DNA of 64,000 nucleotides from Sepioteuthis lessoniana (taxonomy: Eukaryota > Mollusca > Cephalopoda > Myopsida > Loliginidae). The stretch spans positions 61,596,462 through 61,660,461 of the forward strand of contig OY757939.1 in assembly GCA_963585895.1 (NCBI GenBank). Reading direction: 5' to 3'. This document shows, piece by piece, positions 37,731-49,700 of this stretch; the first letter of the stretch is position 1, and each line of letters starts with the position of its first letter. The position numbers and the translations under genes were made by a program. The notes under the pieces were generated by a model. That model worked only from the letters and a program-made list of their open reading frames with translations. It was not told the DNA's origin and searched no databases.

Positions 37731-40700
37731 GTTTTTTAGCCGATTTTTACATCATTACACCATTATTATTATAATTATCATTACATATATTAGGGTGGAA
37801 ATGACGTATCTTCATATTTTAACAGACATTCACATCTTGACGCCACAATTATTACTATTATCATTATTTATTAGGGAGTATCAAGAGGATTTTTACAAAC
37901 CTTTACTTCAATGATAATTTCCTGTACACACGTCATGACTATAATGCTTCGATATTATTATGGTTATATATTAGGGTATATCAAAAGGACTTTTCTTTTT
38001 TACAGAACTTTACCTTAAAGATTATTTCATGTAAACATATAAAGACTACCTATACCCAACATTATCATTTATAGTGTCATTGTATGAAAAAGTTTCTTAT
38101 GCTAAACATATATCAGTAGAAGCCATGGGAAGCAGCATGGTGGATGTAAAGTAAGATGGATGAACCCAAACTTGGGTCAATGGCATGCTCCACCTGAGAC
38201 TGACCAGAAGAACCTTAACAACCAGGATCGAATAGTTCAGTCAGGAAACTACTGCTAGCCATTTACGAGGATCATTAAATAAGTTTCCAGACTTTTTTTG
38301 TATGGCCACTTTTATTGATAGTACACACATGAAACTCTAGTCTCCTTCGAAATAATCTCCTCCAGCTGCAATGCACTCATTGTACTGTTCCAACAACTTC
38401 TGCAAGGCCCCATGGAAGTCCTCTTGTATGAGTGTGTCAATCACCTTTGTCACAGCCTTTTTCACCTCTTCAATTGTCTCATAACAACAGCCCCTGAGCT
38501 AAGGGAATAACCATAAGTCACAGGGAGCAAGGTCTGGACTATAGGGAGGGTGAGCAACTGTCATGATACTCATCTTGGTCAAATAGTCTGTGACAAGGAT
38601 GGAGTTATAGACTGATGCATTGTCCTGGTGGAAATGCCACTGACCCGATTTGAAGAGTGCTGGCCTCTTCCCTAGGAATCTCTTGCTGAACTCCCTTAAA
38701 ACCTCAACATAGTAAGCCTAACCCTAACCGTTTGGCCAATCAACTCTGGTGTATTGACTTGAATCTCTTATGCCACTCAAAAACTGATGCTCAGTTCATG
38801 CAAAATGGTCCAAAAGATGTCTGAAGCATTCCATACATTTCTGTGGCATTTTTTCCAAGTTTAAAACACAATTTTATTGCATATCGTTCTTCTGAAGTGT
38901 GAGATTGCATTTTTGAAATTCACTAGGTGTGACAATTAGGTTTTAGTAGGGTGTATTCCAATTGCTGCTGTAGCTGTTCCTTTAACCGGAAATCATAAAA
39001 ATTGGTCAGTCATCTCATAAGATGTATAGCAATAACATAGTGAATTTTCAAGAGTCTATGACAATTTTAAATACCTGTACAAAAAAAGTCTGGAAACTTA
39101 TTGAAGGCACCACGTATAAGGGAAGCATCTATTGATGAGATAAAAAAAAAGCCACTGAAAGATTACCATGACTCGGGTTCAAACCATGAGATATATTAGG
39201 GTGTAATAAATGTACTTTATTTTTCTGATGATGGTAGTTAAACTAAACCCACCTAATGCCATCTAATAATGTTGCTAATCTGTCAGCAACTTGTTTCTTG
39301 ATTGATTTATTCACTCTCATGCACTGGATTTTTACTTATATTTGTTTGGCTGTAGACCACTCCATATGTAATATGTCTTAAGCAGAATTAGCCAGGTGAA
39401 GCCCATCCTAGTTGCCATACCAAGTTTAAAGAACCCAATCTGCCCAACTGTTTATGTTGTATATTGGCCTCCGACCCGGCCGGGCTGTCCAAATAGGAAA
39501 TGCACCTGTGTAAATAACAAGTGCATCCAGTCAAGGAATATTAGGATTATAACCTTGACCGTGGACAAGTTGATGTGAAATTGTGACACCCACAAGAAGA
39601 AGGTGGGTGGTGAACTATTATATAACTCAGTGCACAGGAAATTCAATCAGTTAGGGATCAGACAAGTTGGAGATAAGATGCTGGATTGAGGAACATGTCC
39701 CAAAGAGGCTGGGCCCCACAGGCCCCCGGCTGAGCAGCCCAACAGAACGGGAATGAAACGCGGTTATGGCCAATAGAGTGGGGGTCAATATGTTGCAGTT
39801 CTGTTCAGTCTCCAACTCCCTCTCACACACAACCCTTTCAAATAAAGTGAGAGGTATATTTTTCTATTTTTAACACCGGACATTGGCATTATGGTTAGAG
39901 TGTTCGCCAATGGCCAGGGAGACCTGGGTTCAATCCCAGGTCGAGTCATACCAAAGACTTTAAAAATGGTACTTGATGCCTCCTTGCTTAACACTCAGCA
40001 TTATAAGGTACGGATCAAGGGTAAAGTGGAGAAATCCAGAGAAAGGAGTAGCGCCCTCCCCTACACCTTGGTATAGTAGCTATCGAAAAGGGAGCCTTCG
40101 GGTCACCTTCGATTAAGGTCGCCAACTTTACTTATATTTTTCTAAGAACTGTGTCACTTGTCTTTATTGTGTTGTCATTATGATTTTGCATGCATGCAGA
40201 TGTATATTCATATGTGTTTGTATAGTTGGTCATGGCTATACAATATTTACTTATAGCTGGAAGCAAAATAGTTAGATTCTTAGCTTTCTTTAGGATATGA
40301 GTACTATGTGAAATGCAAACAGCTTTGATCAAGATTTGAACTCGTGTCACCAAGTCCACTTCTTATGGTGGTAATTGTTATACCATGAGTATCTCTAATA
40401 CTCAAGTAGTTTTAATAACATATTTTATTTCATTTTACTTAAAACTAAACACTTCTAATGCCATCTGATGATATCTTCAATCTATCAACTCCTTGTTTTT
40501 TGCTATTGATTTATATATTGGTCCTGTAATCTAGTTTAATTATGAGGGCACTATTCATTTAGTGTATCATAGGCAAAAAATAGCTGGGAAGAACTCATCC
40601 AACTCCAGGTCAACAAATTGTAGTGTTAATAACTTTTTTTCTAAAATAATGTTAGTTAAAACTAAAAACACCGAATGCCTTTTTTTCATCATTCAGGGTT

Positions 40701-43700
40701 TTCAGACTATTATCTTCATCTTATATTCACAACGTTGTGGCCAATATGTCCTCTAGCTTTCTTCAGGTGTTTCTTGTCTAACTCGGGAGCCTACACGTTT
40801 CATGTAGGCTCTCAAGTTGTGAATATAACAATAAATATGAAGACAATAGTCCAAAAACCCTGAATGATAAAAATCATCAGCCTTCATCTCAGAAATTCAA
40901 ACTACTAACACCTAATGCCATCAAACGATAAAAACAGAACAAATTCTTTATGGTACCCAACACTACAAAACATACGGATTTAACTATGAAAAATTCGCTT
41001 ACAACTTTTGCATTTTAAGAAACAACCTGTAACCAAAATGAAAAAAAAACACTCACCTGCAACAAATGCAAAACTGAGATCCATTGTGATACTCGGTTTT
41101 CTGGTCCCTGAGTAATAGAAACTCTTCAGTCCATTAAAAGTATAGAAATAAATAAAGTTGGAACACCAAAGACATGTGAGCATGGAAACAAGACCTTGGT
41201 ACCAGCCAGAACTGAAAAAAATGTCAAAAACTTTCTAGGAATGATATATCTGGAAAAGTACTTACTTTATTATTTATTTAGCTTTACCCATTTAGGCATA
41301 TACATTTAAGCTGTTACAAAGTAGTCACCCATCTAAATACTGAACGGACTCATCATGGCTCAACTTCAGTTATCAGTACATTCTTATTGTTATTTACTTA
41401 GCTTGGCCTAGTCTGGCATACATGCTGTTACTAAGTGGTCACCCATCTAAATACTGAACTGATACATCATGGCTTAACTTCAGTTATCAGTATATTCTTA
41501 TTGTAATATAATGGCCAAGGGATTTCGTTTTATATATCTTGCCTTTGGGTTTAGTTAGGCTGAGAACCTTTCAGCTCAGTACATGGGTTAGTTAGGTGCA
41601 AACTTGAGCACAGGTGTGGGGAGGATGTGTCATTCACAGATGTCAAAATAAAAATCCCAGATAAAAAGGTTGACCAGTGGATGTGAATGACGTCATGCAC
41701 CGGAAGCCCACGCGGAGGATTTTGGGGATTTTGAAAAAGTCAGAGTTGAGTCTTGCAGTCCGAAGAAGAAGGGTGACTTTCGCTAGCTCGCAGTGGCCTT
41801 GTGATGGGTGCCACACATTTGGGGGTGGGAGCAGATGGAAAAGCCAGAATAGAAAGAATGTGTATCTCTCTCCTTATGTCGAAACCTTTAACTCAAAGGT
41901 AATAAAAGGTTTCCTACCTGAACTAAGAAGTCGTTATGTGTTTTTCGTGTTTCAGGATTCCTATGTTCTATGTACATATGTTATGAACATTCTATGTAGG
42001 TTTCACATATCCGTATCATGGGTATGTTATATTATTTTTATTTATTTAGCTTTGCCTAGTCTGGCACACATGCTGTTACTAAGTGGTCACCCATTTAAAT
42101 ACTGAACTGACTCATCATGGCTTAACTTCAGTTATCAGTACATTCTTATTGTTATTTACTTAGCTTTGCCTAATCTGGCACACTAAGTGGTCACTCATTA
42201 AAGTAGGCCCATCAATGCTAAACTGCAGGGATGAATTTTTTACTGTTTTTATGTACTAAGTTTTATCTAATACCTATCAAAGGGACTTAGAATGCACTGA
42301 TAGCTTCTACTGTTGTCGTGTAACCCTACCCGACAAAAGAGGTAAGCTGATTATGACACTAAACTGTATCTGATAATGAAGCTCTAGTTATGGAGCTCTG
42401 AAGAGAATGGAGTACACTTCATGGCCATTATTCCCATGTCCACTCTGACCTGGATTTGTAGTACCTGTTAGGGTCCCATCTATGGATCAAATAGATCTGT
42501 TTGAGAACTACAAGTATTTAAACCATAAGACTGTGAGTAAACAAATTATTATTTAATAGGAATAGTTACTTTAAATTATACAATTGTGTGCAAATTATTT
42601 GTATTAGATAGAAATACTTGAAACCATAGAAATGGGCTAGCAAATGATTATTATTACACTGGAATGCTTACTTTAAACCATAGAATTATGTATAGATTAT
42701 CAGTATTAGATAGGAATACTTGATGCCATATAACTATGAGCAAATTATTTGTATGTGATAGGAATACTTGAAACCATAGAACTTTGCAAATACTTGATCA
42801 ATTGTATGCAAAAAATGATTATAGGCAAATAAAAGTGTAATTTTTCAGAACTGTAGTGGAACATTGAAAATATTGTTGTGTTTATATTCTTCAGCATAGC
42901 ATTGAATAACAGATAAAGGTGTTGATATGCCATTAAACAAATACAGGCTTTAGGCTGCTTAAAGCACCTGCTTCCTATAAAACTGTACCTTCCTTGAGTT
43001 TTGATAATAGATACAAAAAAAAACTAAGAAATTAAAATTTTTTTGGTATTTGTTCTGGTCAAGGTTACACCAACTACAGGCCTGGAAGCTATGCAACTAG
43101 AGTCTTTCATTGATTTGGTATGGTTTGGTTGGGTTTAATGCCATTTCAACAATTGTCGATTATTTAATGCCAAATCCTCTTTATACATATATATTAGATA
43201 TATATGATTTGGTTGGGTTGGGTTTTATGGCATATCAACCATTGTAGGTTATTTAATGCCTAATCCTCTTTATATATATATATTAAATATATAGGATTTT
43301 GTTCAGTTGGGTTTTATGGCATATCAACCATTGTAGGCTATTTAATGCCTAATCCTCTTTATACATATATATTAAATATATGATTCATAAACACATTTTG
43401 TAGATAACATTTTTCAATGAGCCAGAGCTCATTTTTTATCACTGTCAAGTAGTTCTAAGTATTTCTTTCTAACACAAATAATTCTATTAACTATAAATCC
43501 CTTTTTAGTGTCTAGTCAAATAGATATACATACATCATTTGTTAAGTGAATAGTCTGTAGGTAATTTCATTTTTAAATAACTTAGAATTAATTCATTTCA
43601 CACTTGTATCCCTATTGTTTCTACATAGTTAAATGGCTTCGACTATTGCTACCTAATATTTATAATTCTATTCAATATTAATCCTTTGCTTGCAGACATT

Positions 43701-46700
43701 GAAGTGGTTACAAGTATTGCTATTTAACACTAATTATTCAATTCAACACTATTCATTCATTTGCAGACAGTCAAATGGTTCCAAGTATTGTTATGTTACA
43801 TCAATAACTGAATTTAGGCTTACAGTTAATAGTTCCAAGTATTGTTATTTAACATTAATCATTCTATTCAACATTACTCATCCATTTACACACAATTAAA
43901 TGGTTCTTTGTGGAGGTGCCTGTGGTGTAATGGTTATCATCATAGGAAATGGACACGGCGACACGAGTTCAAATCCTGGATGAGACTGATTGCATTTCAC
44001 ATAGTACTAATACCCTTGGGAAAGGTATGAATCCAATTATTCTTCCTCCAGCTATGGATAAATAGTAGGACAGACTAGGTTCTTCAGCCTGGTTGAGGCA
44101 ACTTGTCTAGGAGAAGGAAAATTCTGAATTCAAACCTGTTAAACTCTGCTTTAAAACTGACCTTGTGTCATATCCTAACCGAGCGGAGGGGTTGGTAAAT
44201 ATGATTAAATGGTTCTAAGTATTGCTATGTACCACTAACAATTTATTAAACATCAGTGATTTTTTTACACACAATTAAATGATCAAACAGTTCTATTTCT
44301 AACAATTTGATTTAATGTAAGTCATTTGTTTGCACAGAGTTTAAATATTAAACAGTTCTATTCAACCTATTCATAGGCAGGTGAACTTGTCAACAACTTT
44401 CAGAGAGCTACAGTTTAGTGTGGAAATGTCATCTTTTTGATTACAGTACATATATTCCATCTTGTGTGCATTGACATGGAGGCCGATGCCTGCAGCGGCT
44501 CATTCCAGACTATGTAGCAGAGTTTCAGCATGGGCGGGTGCATTTGCCAGAAGCGCTATATCATCGGCATTGTCCACATCAGTAATTGTTTTGCAGGGTA
44601 CCTTCTGCTTTGACACACGACTAGCAAAGGCATGGACAGCTACTGATAGGCTATCGGTCATATTGAAGTCAGACCTGACCGAGAATGCTGCATGCAATAC
44701 TGAACAATTCCTAGAGGCAGCAGCTGTACGGCCACCTACCACCCATCACAAAAACTATCAAAATTAGACAAACCAGACATGCGGGACACTGCTGAAGAAG
44801 TAGGGATGAGCTCATAAGTTATGTACTCCTGTGGACCCCTTCACATGGATGAGCGGAGGCAGGACAACCAGCTCAAACCTACATACAGCAGCTCTGTGCC
44901 GATACAGGATGTAGCCCTGAAGACCTGCCGGAAGCAATGGATGATAAGAAGGAGTGGCGAGAGACAGCTAGGTTTATCCATGCTGATAGCGTAACATGAT
45001 GATGATGATGATTTGACCCATAGATAGGACCCTATTAGGTGCTATCACTTCAGGTCAGAGTAGACCTGGGAGTGAGAGCAATGAAAGGGTACTCCACATT
45101 CCAGAAATCCTGGAGCCACACCATCAGATTGTTTAGTGTTATATCAAGGACACTTATTGTGGGGGGGGTCTTACCCCTCTGCAGAGATGCAATTGGTTTA
45201 TTCTACAGCCCCAGCCAACTGGGCTTGGACACCCTAAAAGACAATGCCAATTTAAATCTGAGTACAGTGTGTACATGCATTGGGGTAGTAGATATCTTAA
45301 TAAGTTTTTGGATATCTTGTGACATAGTAATATTCCTATCACAGCCTTACAATCATATGCCAATATCATCCAATATATCATATGCCTATATATCATACAT
45401 CATCATCCTCATCATCATGTCATGCTGGTAGCACGGATATCCCTGACCCTCTCTCGCCACTTTTCCCTATCAGTCATCACCTCAGGCAGGTCTTCTGGAC
45501 AACATCCCGTATCCTGGTCGTCCTGCTTTTACACGGTCATATGTGGGGGTCCATAAGAGTACATCACTTATGAGCTCGTCTCTGTTTCTCCAGCAGTGTC
45601 CTGCATGTCTGGTTCATCTAACTTGAATAGTTTTCGTTATAGGGGGCAGGTGGCCGTACAGTTGGTGTCTTGTGGGGTGTTGCTGCCAGGACTTGTTCAG
45701 GATTGCACGCAGCATTCTTGTGTAATTGCCATCTAGTTTCTTCTCCAGCCGTTTTGTTAGAGTCCATGTAGTGCATCCATATAGTAGTATCGATGCGACC
45801 GCTTCCTGGAAGAAGCTGCATTTCATTTTATTGGTTAGGTCTGATTTCCATATAATCAATAGCCTATTGATAGCTGTCCATGCTTTCGTTAACCTCGTGT
45901 CGATGTCCTTTTCGGTTATGCCTATATTTCTATATATTATATACCAATATTATTACCCAATAGAAATGTACAATGTATTAATATGAGGTCTACGTACTGC
46001 TGATACACCCCTTATATTTGCACCTGTGTGATCATTTACAATAGGACTTGTATGTTTAATCTTAAGTAAATTGAAATTCAAAGTATTGCAATTTTATTTT
46101 TGGTCAATTTTTGTCAATTTTCTAAGTAAGTTGAGCCTATCTGCTTTTAAAATCAACACCTAAAATCCTGTATATGTTATATTGTCATCTCCTCACAGCC
46201 ATTGAGTTTATCATGACCCCAACATCATTTTATCTGTTTTTTCATATTCTTTACAGAGATGAACAAGAAAATATATTATGCACAAATTATTATAAACCTT
46301 ACCAACTCTGTACGCAAGTCAAGAGTGTTTAGTGGCTGAAAGTAAAATACAAGGGGACATTTTGGCGAGATGACACCACTGGCTGATGGACCTGCAAATT
46401 TACATACACACACATGTGCAAATGTGAATATATAGAGTGAATATAAGCGGCTTCCCCAAAACTTCACCATTGAGTTTTTGGAACACTTCAGTTTAACTTC
46501 AACCAAGACAATATGCTGTCAATCACTTTTGACTATGCTGGGAGCACATGCACCAGAAATAGAAATAGGTCCTATCAATTCAAATAGTCTTGGCTAAAAA
46601 ATTTAAAGTTACAATCTAACTTCAAAGCTTCTAAGATTTTTGGAAAGTCAAGATTTCAACTGACCTTAAACTGTCAATAACACTTTTATGACACTAACAG

Positions 46701-49700
46701 ATTTTGCTTATGGGACAACCGTTTTAAATCCTTTTTAAAACTATCTATACTAAATGCCAAATAAAAGACTCAGCTAATCTATTAATATTATAATTTAATA
46801 TTATTATTTAATATCAGTATTAATATTGATGGTATCAGTCACCTCATTTCCACAATCTTTTATAGAGATGAGACCGAAAGGCCTTGCTTCAAGAAACTGT
46901 TTATGCAAAAAAAAATATTAAGAATTATGTACTCACAATCCTTCTTCTTGAAGAATTCCTTTCAGCATTTCAAAAGTACTCTTGAATTTTTCATCATCAT
47001 TAACTGCAAAATAAAGGTTAAAAATTATTGGTTGGTTGGTTGGTTGGTTGGTTTGACACTATATTAACCCTTGTTATTTAATACCAATGTAAGTCTGGGG
47101 AGGGTTGTAAGCTATCATATAGTTTCAGTCAACTAACACATCACTCAATAAGTCCCAGCCATGACATATAGATTGCACTACTAATAAAAAATCCATATGA
47201 TTTTTAGAAAGTACTAACTTTCAAATGGCATGTGTCAAAATTTGAGCCCAATCAGATAATTAGTTTACAAATTTTAGTTAAGTTAAGCTACTGTTGCAAA
47301 TTTTCAAAACAATGGAAAAATCTGAATTTTGTGTGTTAATAAAGCATTGCTTTCTGATAGGAAAAAATACTGTTCAAGCAAAGCAATGGCTTGATAAGTG
47401 TTATTCGGACTCTGCTCCATTGGAAACAACGGTTAAGAGGGGGTATGCTGACTTTAAACACAGTCGAACAGACTGTTGTAGTCCAGTTAACTCACTAAAT
47501 GCAAATAGTCCAGAGAGTGAATGTACAACTGAGAAGTAATCCCTTCTACCTTTTATATCCACATCTCAAAGATGGCCGAAACAGTGCTTCTGTTTCTTAC
47601 AAACCAATATACTACACAGACACAAAAGATGCTGAATGCTCAGGTCACCCAAAATTCAGCAGTCGTCTCGGAAAACACCAAAAAAATCCACCAACTCATT
47701 TTGGCCGATCGTAAATTGAAGTTGTGTGAGATAGCAGAGGAGTTGAAGATATCAGAAGGCAGTGTATTCACCATTTTGCAAGAACACTTGTTAATGAAAA
47801 AGCTACATTCACAGTAGATGCCCATAACTAATAAAGTAAAGTAAAGTTGGCGACCAAAGTCGAGGGTGACCCGAGGGCTCCCTTTTCAATAGCTACTACA
47901 CCAAGGGGTAGGGGAGGGCACTACTCATTTCCCTGGATTGTTCCACTTTACCCTTAATCCTTACCTTATAATGCTGAGTGTTAAGCAAGGAGGCATCAAG
48001 TACCATTTTTTGAGTCTTTAGTATGACTCGACCTGGGATTAAACCTAGGTCTCCCTGGCCATTGGCAAACACTCTAACCATTATGCCAATGTCCATAACT
48101 AATACCTTTAATCTATTCCATGGATATATACTAGGGTGAGTCAAAAGATTTGCAATATTTTAGCATGTTCTTTTTTGTGGCATGTATATCACCTCACTAA
48201 AGCAGTTCAAGCTATAGAGGGTACCCACAATATTTGGTAGTCTCACACTAGTAAGTGCACTGACATGTAAGTGACTTGAAAACAGCACAGATGAATGTGC
48301 AATGTAGTGTTGCATACAGAGAAGAATAAAAACAATGCTGATGTATAAAAATACAAATCTGCTTCTTTCGTTTTTTTTTTTTATAATCCAAAATGTAAAG
48401 GAGAGAGCCAAAGACGCCTCACAGGGTGAGATGCGAATATTCAGTGAGCCATGTCTTCTTCATTTTGTTTTTGCAAAACTGGTACAGAGCCAACTCAAAA
48501 CATTTAATTATCTCACTTTCTACATGTTTCTCAACTTCAACAACTTCTCAAGGCATCCATTTTCTTTAGATCCTGCTCACTTTTAACTTCAGCAAATCTG
48601 TTTCTTCACATTTATTTTTGTGTACTAGGCCATGTCAAGGCCAAATCACCATTAGTTTCCACTCAGTACTTCTCTGCTTTTGCAAGTCTGGTATTATCTT
48701 GATGCTTTTAATTAGCTTATATATGTTTCTTCACTTTAAGCCTTCTCAAGGCACCTGTCTTCTGTAGATCATATTCACTTATTGACTTCAGCAAGTCTGT
48801 TCCTTCATGATTCTCTGCTTTTGCTCATCTCAAACAGCTCAGGCTTTTCTCTACCTCTCAACCCAGGGTGGTCTGGTGCAGAGCCCAGAATGATATGATG
48901 TCTAGTTACTCTTCTCTGGGTCGAAAATCTTCAGTGGTTAATATAATTTTCTAGACATCCACACAATCCTGGAGGTTTCACACTTCCTTCCAGCACAACA
49001 CCCACACAATTCACATGGCATTTCTACCATGTTTTGTTTACCTTAAGATACAGGCGCACATCTTCAAGCATGCCACACACATAATTTATGCAGCATGCCA
49101 AAGTCAATATCCAAGTGTAGTCCAATTAAGAAACTTACGCTTTACAAGTTTAAATGAGGCCATAGCATTGCAGAAGCAAGCAAAAACATTTGTTGTGCAA
49201 AAAATAAAAGTGATCACATTACTGTAAACAGATGGGTCAAGAAATTTCACTTGGGTTGCAAGAACCTCAACAATCAAGCAAGGTCAGGTAGGCCTAAGAC
49301 CGTGGATTCCAAAGCTATGGTTACCGAACCATAAAGGTAAATCTAGCAAGTAGAACTCAAAAAGTATCAAGCAAGCTTGGCAACTCAGAGTCTAGTATCG
49401 TTCGTCACCTTTTCAACTTCAACAAAATTATCCAAAGCTACCAAATCATGCTTCTTATTACGAAAATATTGAAAAACTTTTAACTCACCCTTGTATATAT
49501 ATATATATATATATAGTCATCTATAGACAGATCTGTTTCATTCTATCAGAACTCATCAGTGTGGCTAGACACATTAGCTTCCCGTAGCTGGGATCAAAAC
49601 CTGGTTGACTCAAACGCCAATCCAAGCTTCTAACCCTCAGCCACGAGGAGCCAGTAGCAGTGAAGGAAATTTTAAATGGTTATGAATCACAATTACTATT

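Noticed and set aside
46302-46392. Exon-like stretch with AG/GT borders encoding FYFQPLNTLDLRTEL, resembling the PLDTARLRLQ carrier signature
   Set aside because: It lies downstream of the exon that must follow the signature, and 46937-47003 splices in phase directly to 41057-41211. The true signature exon is at 59557-59617.
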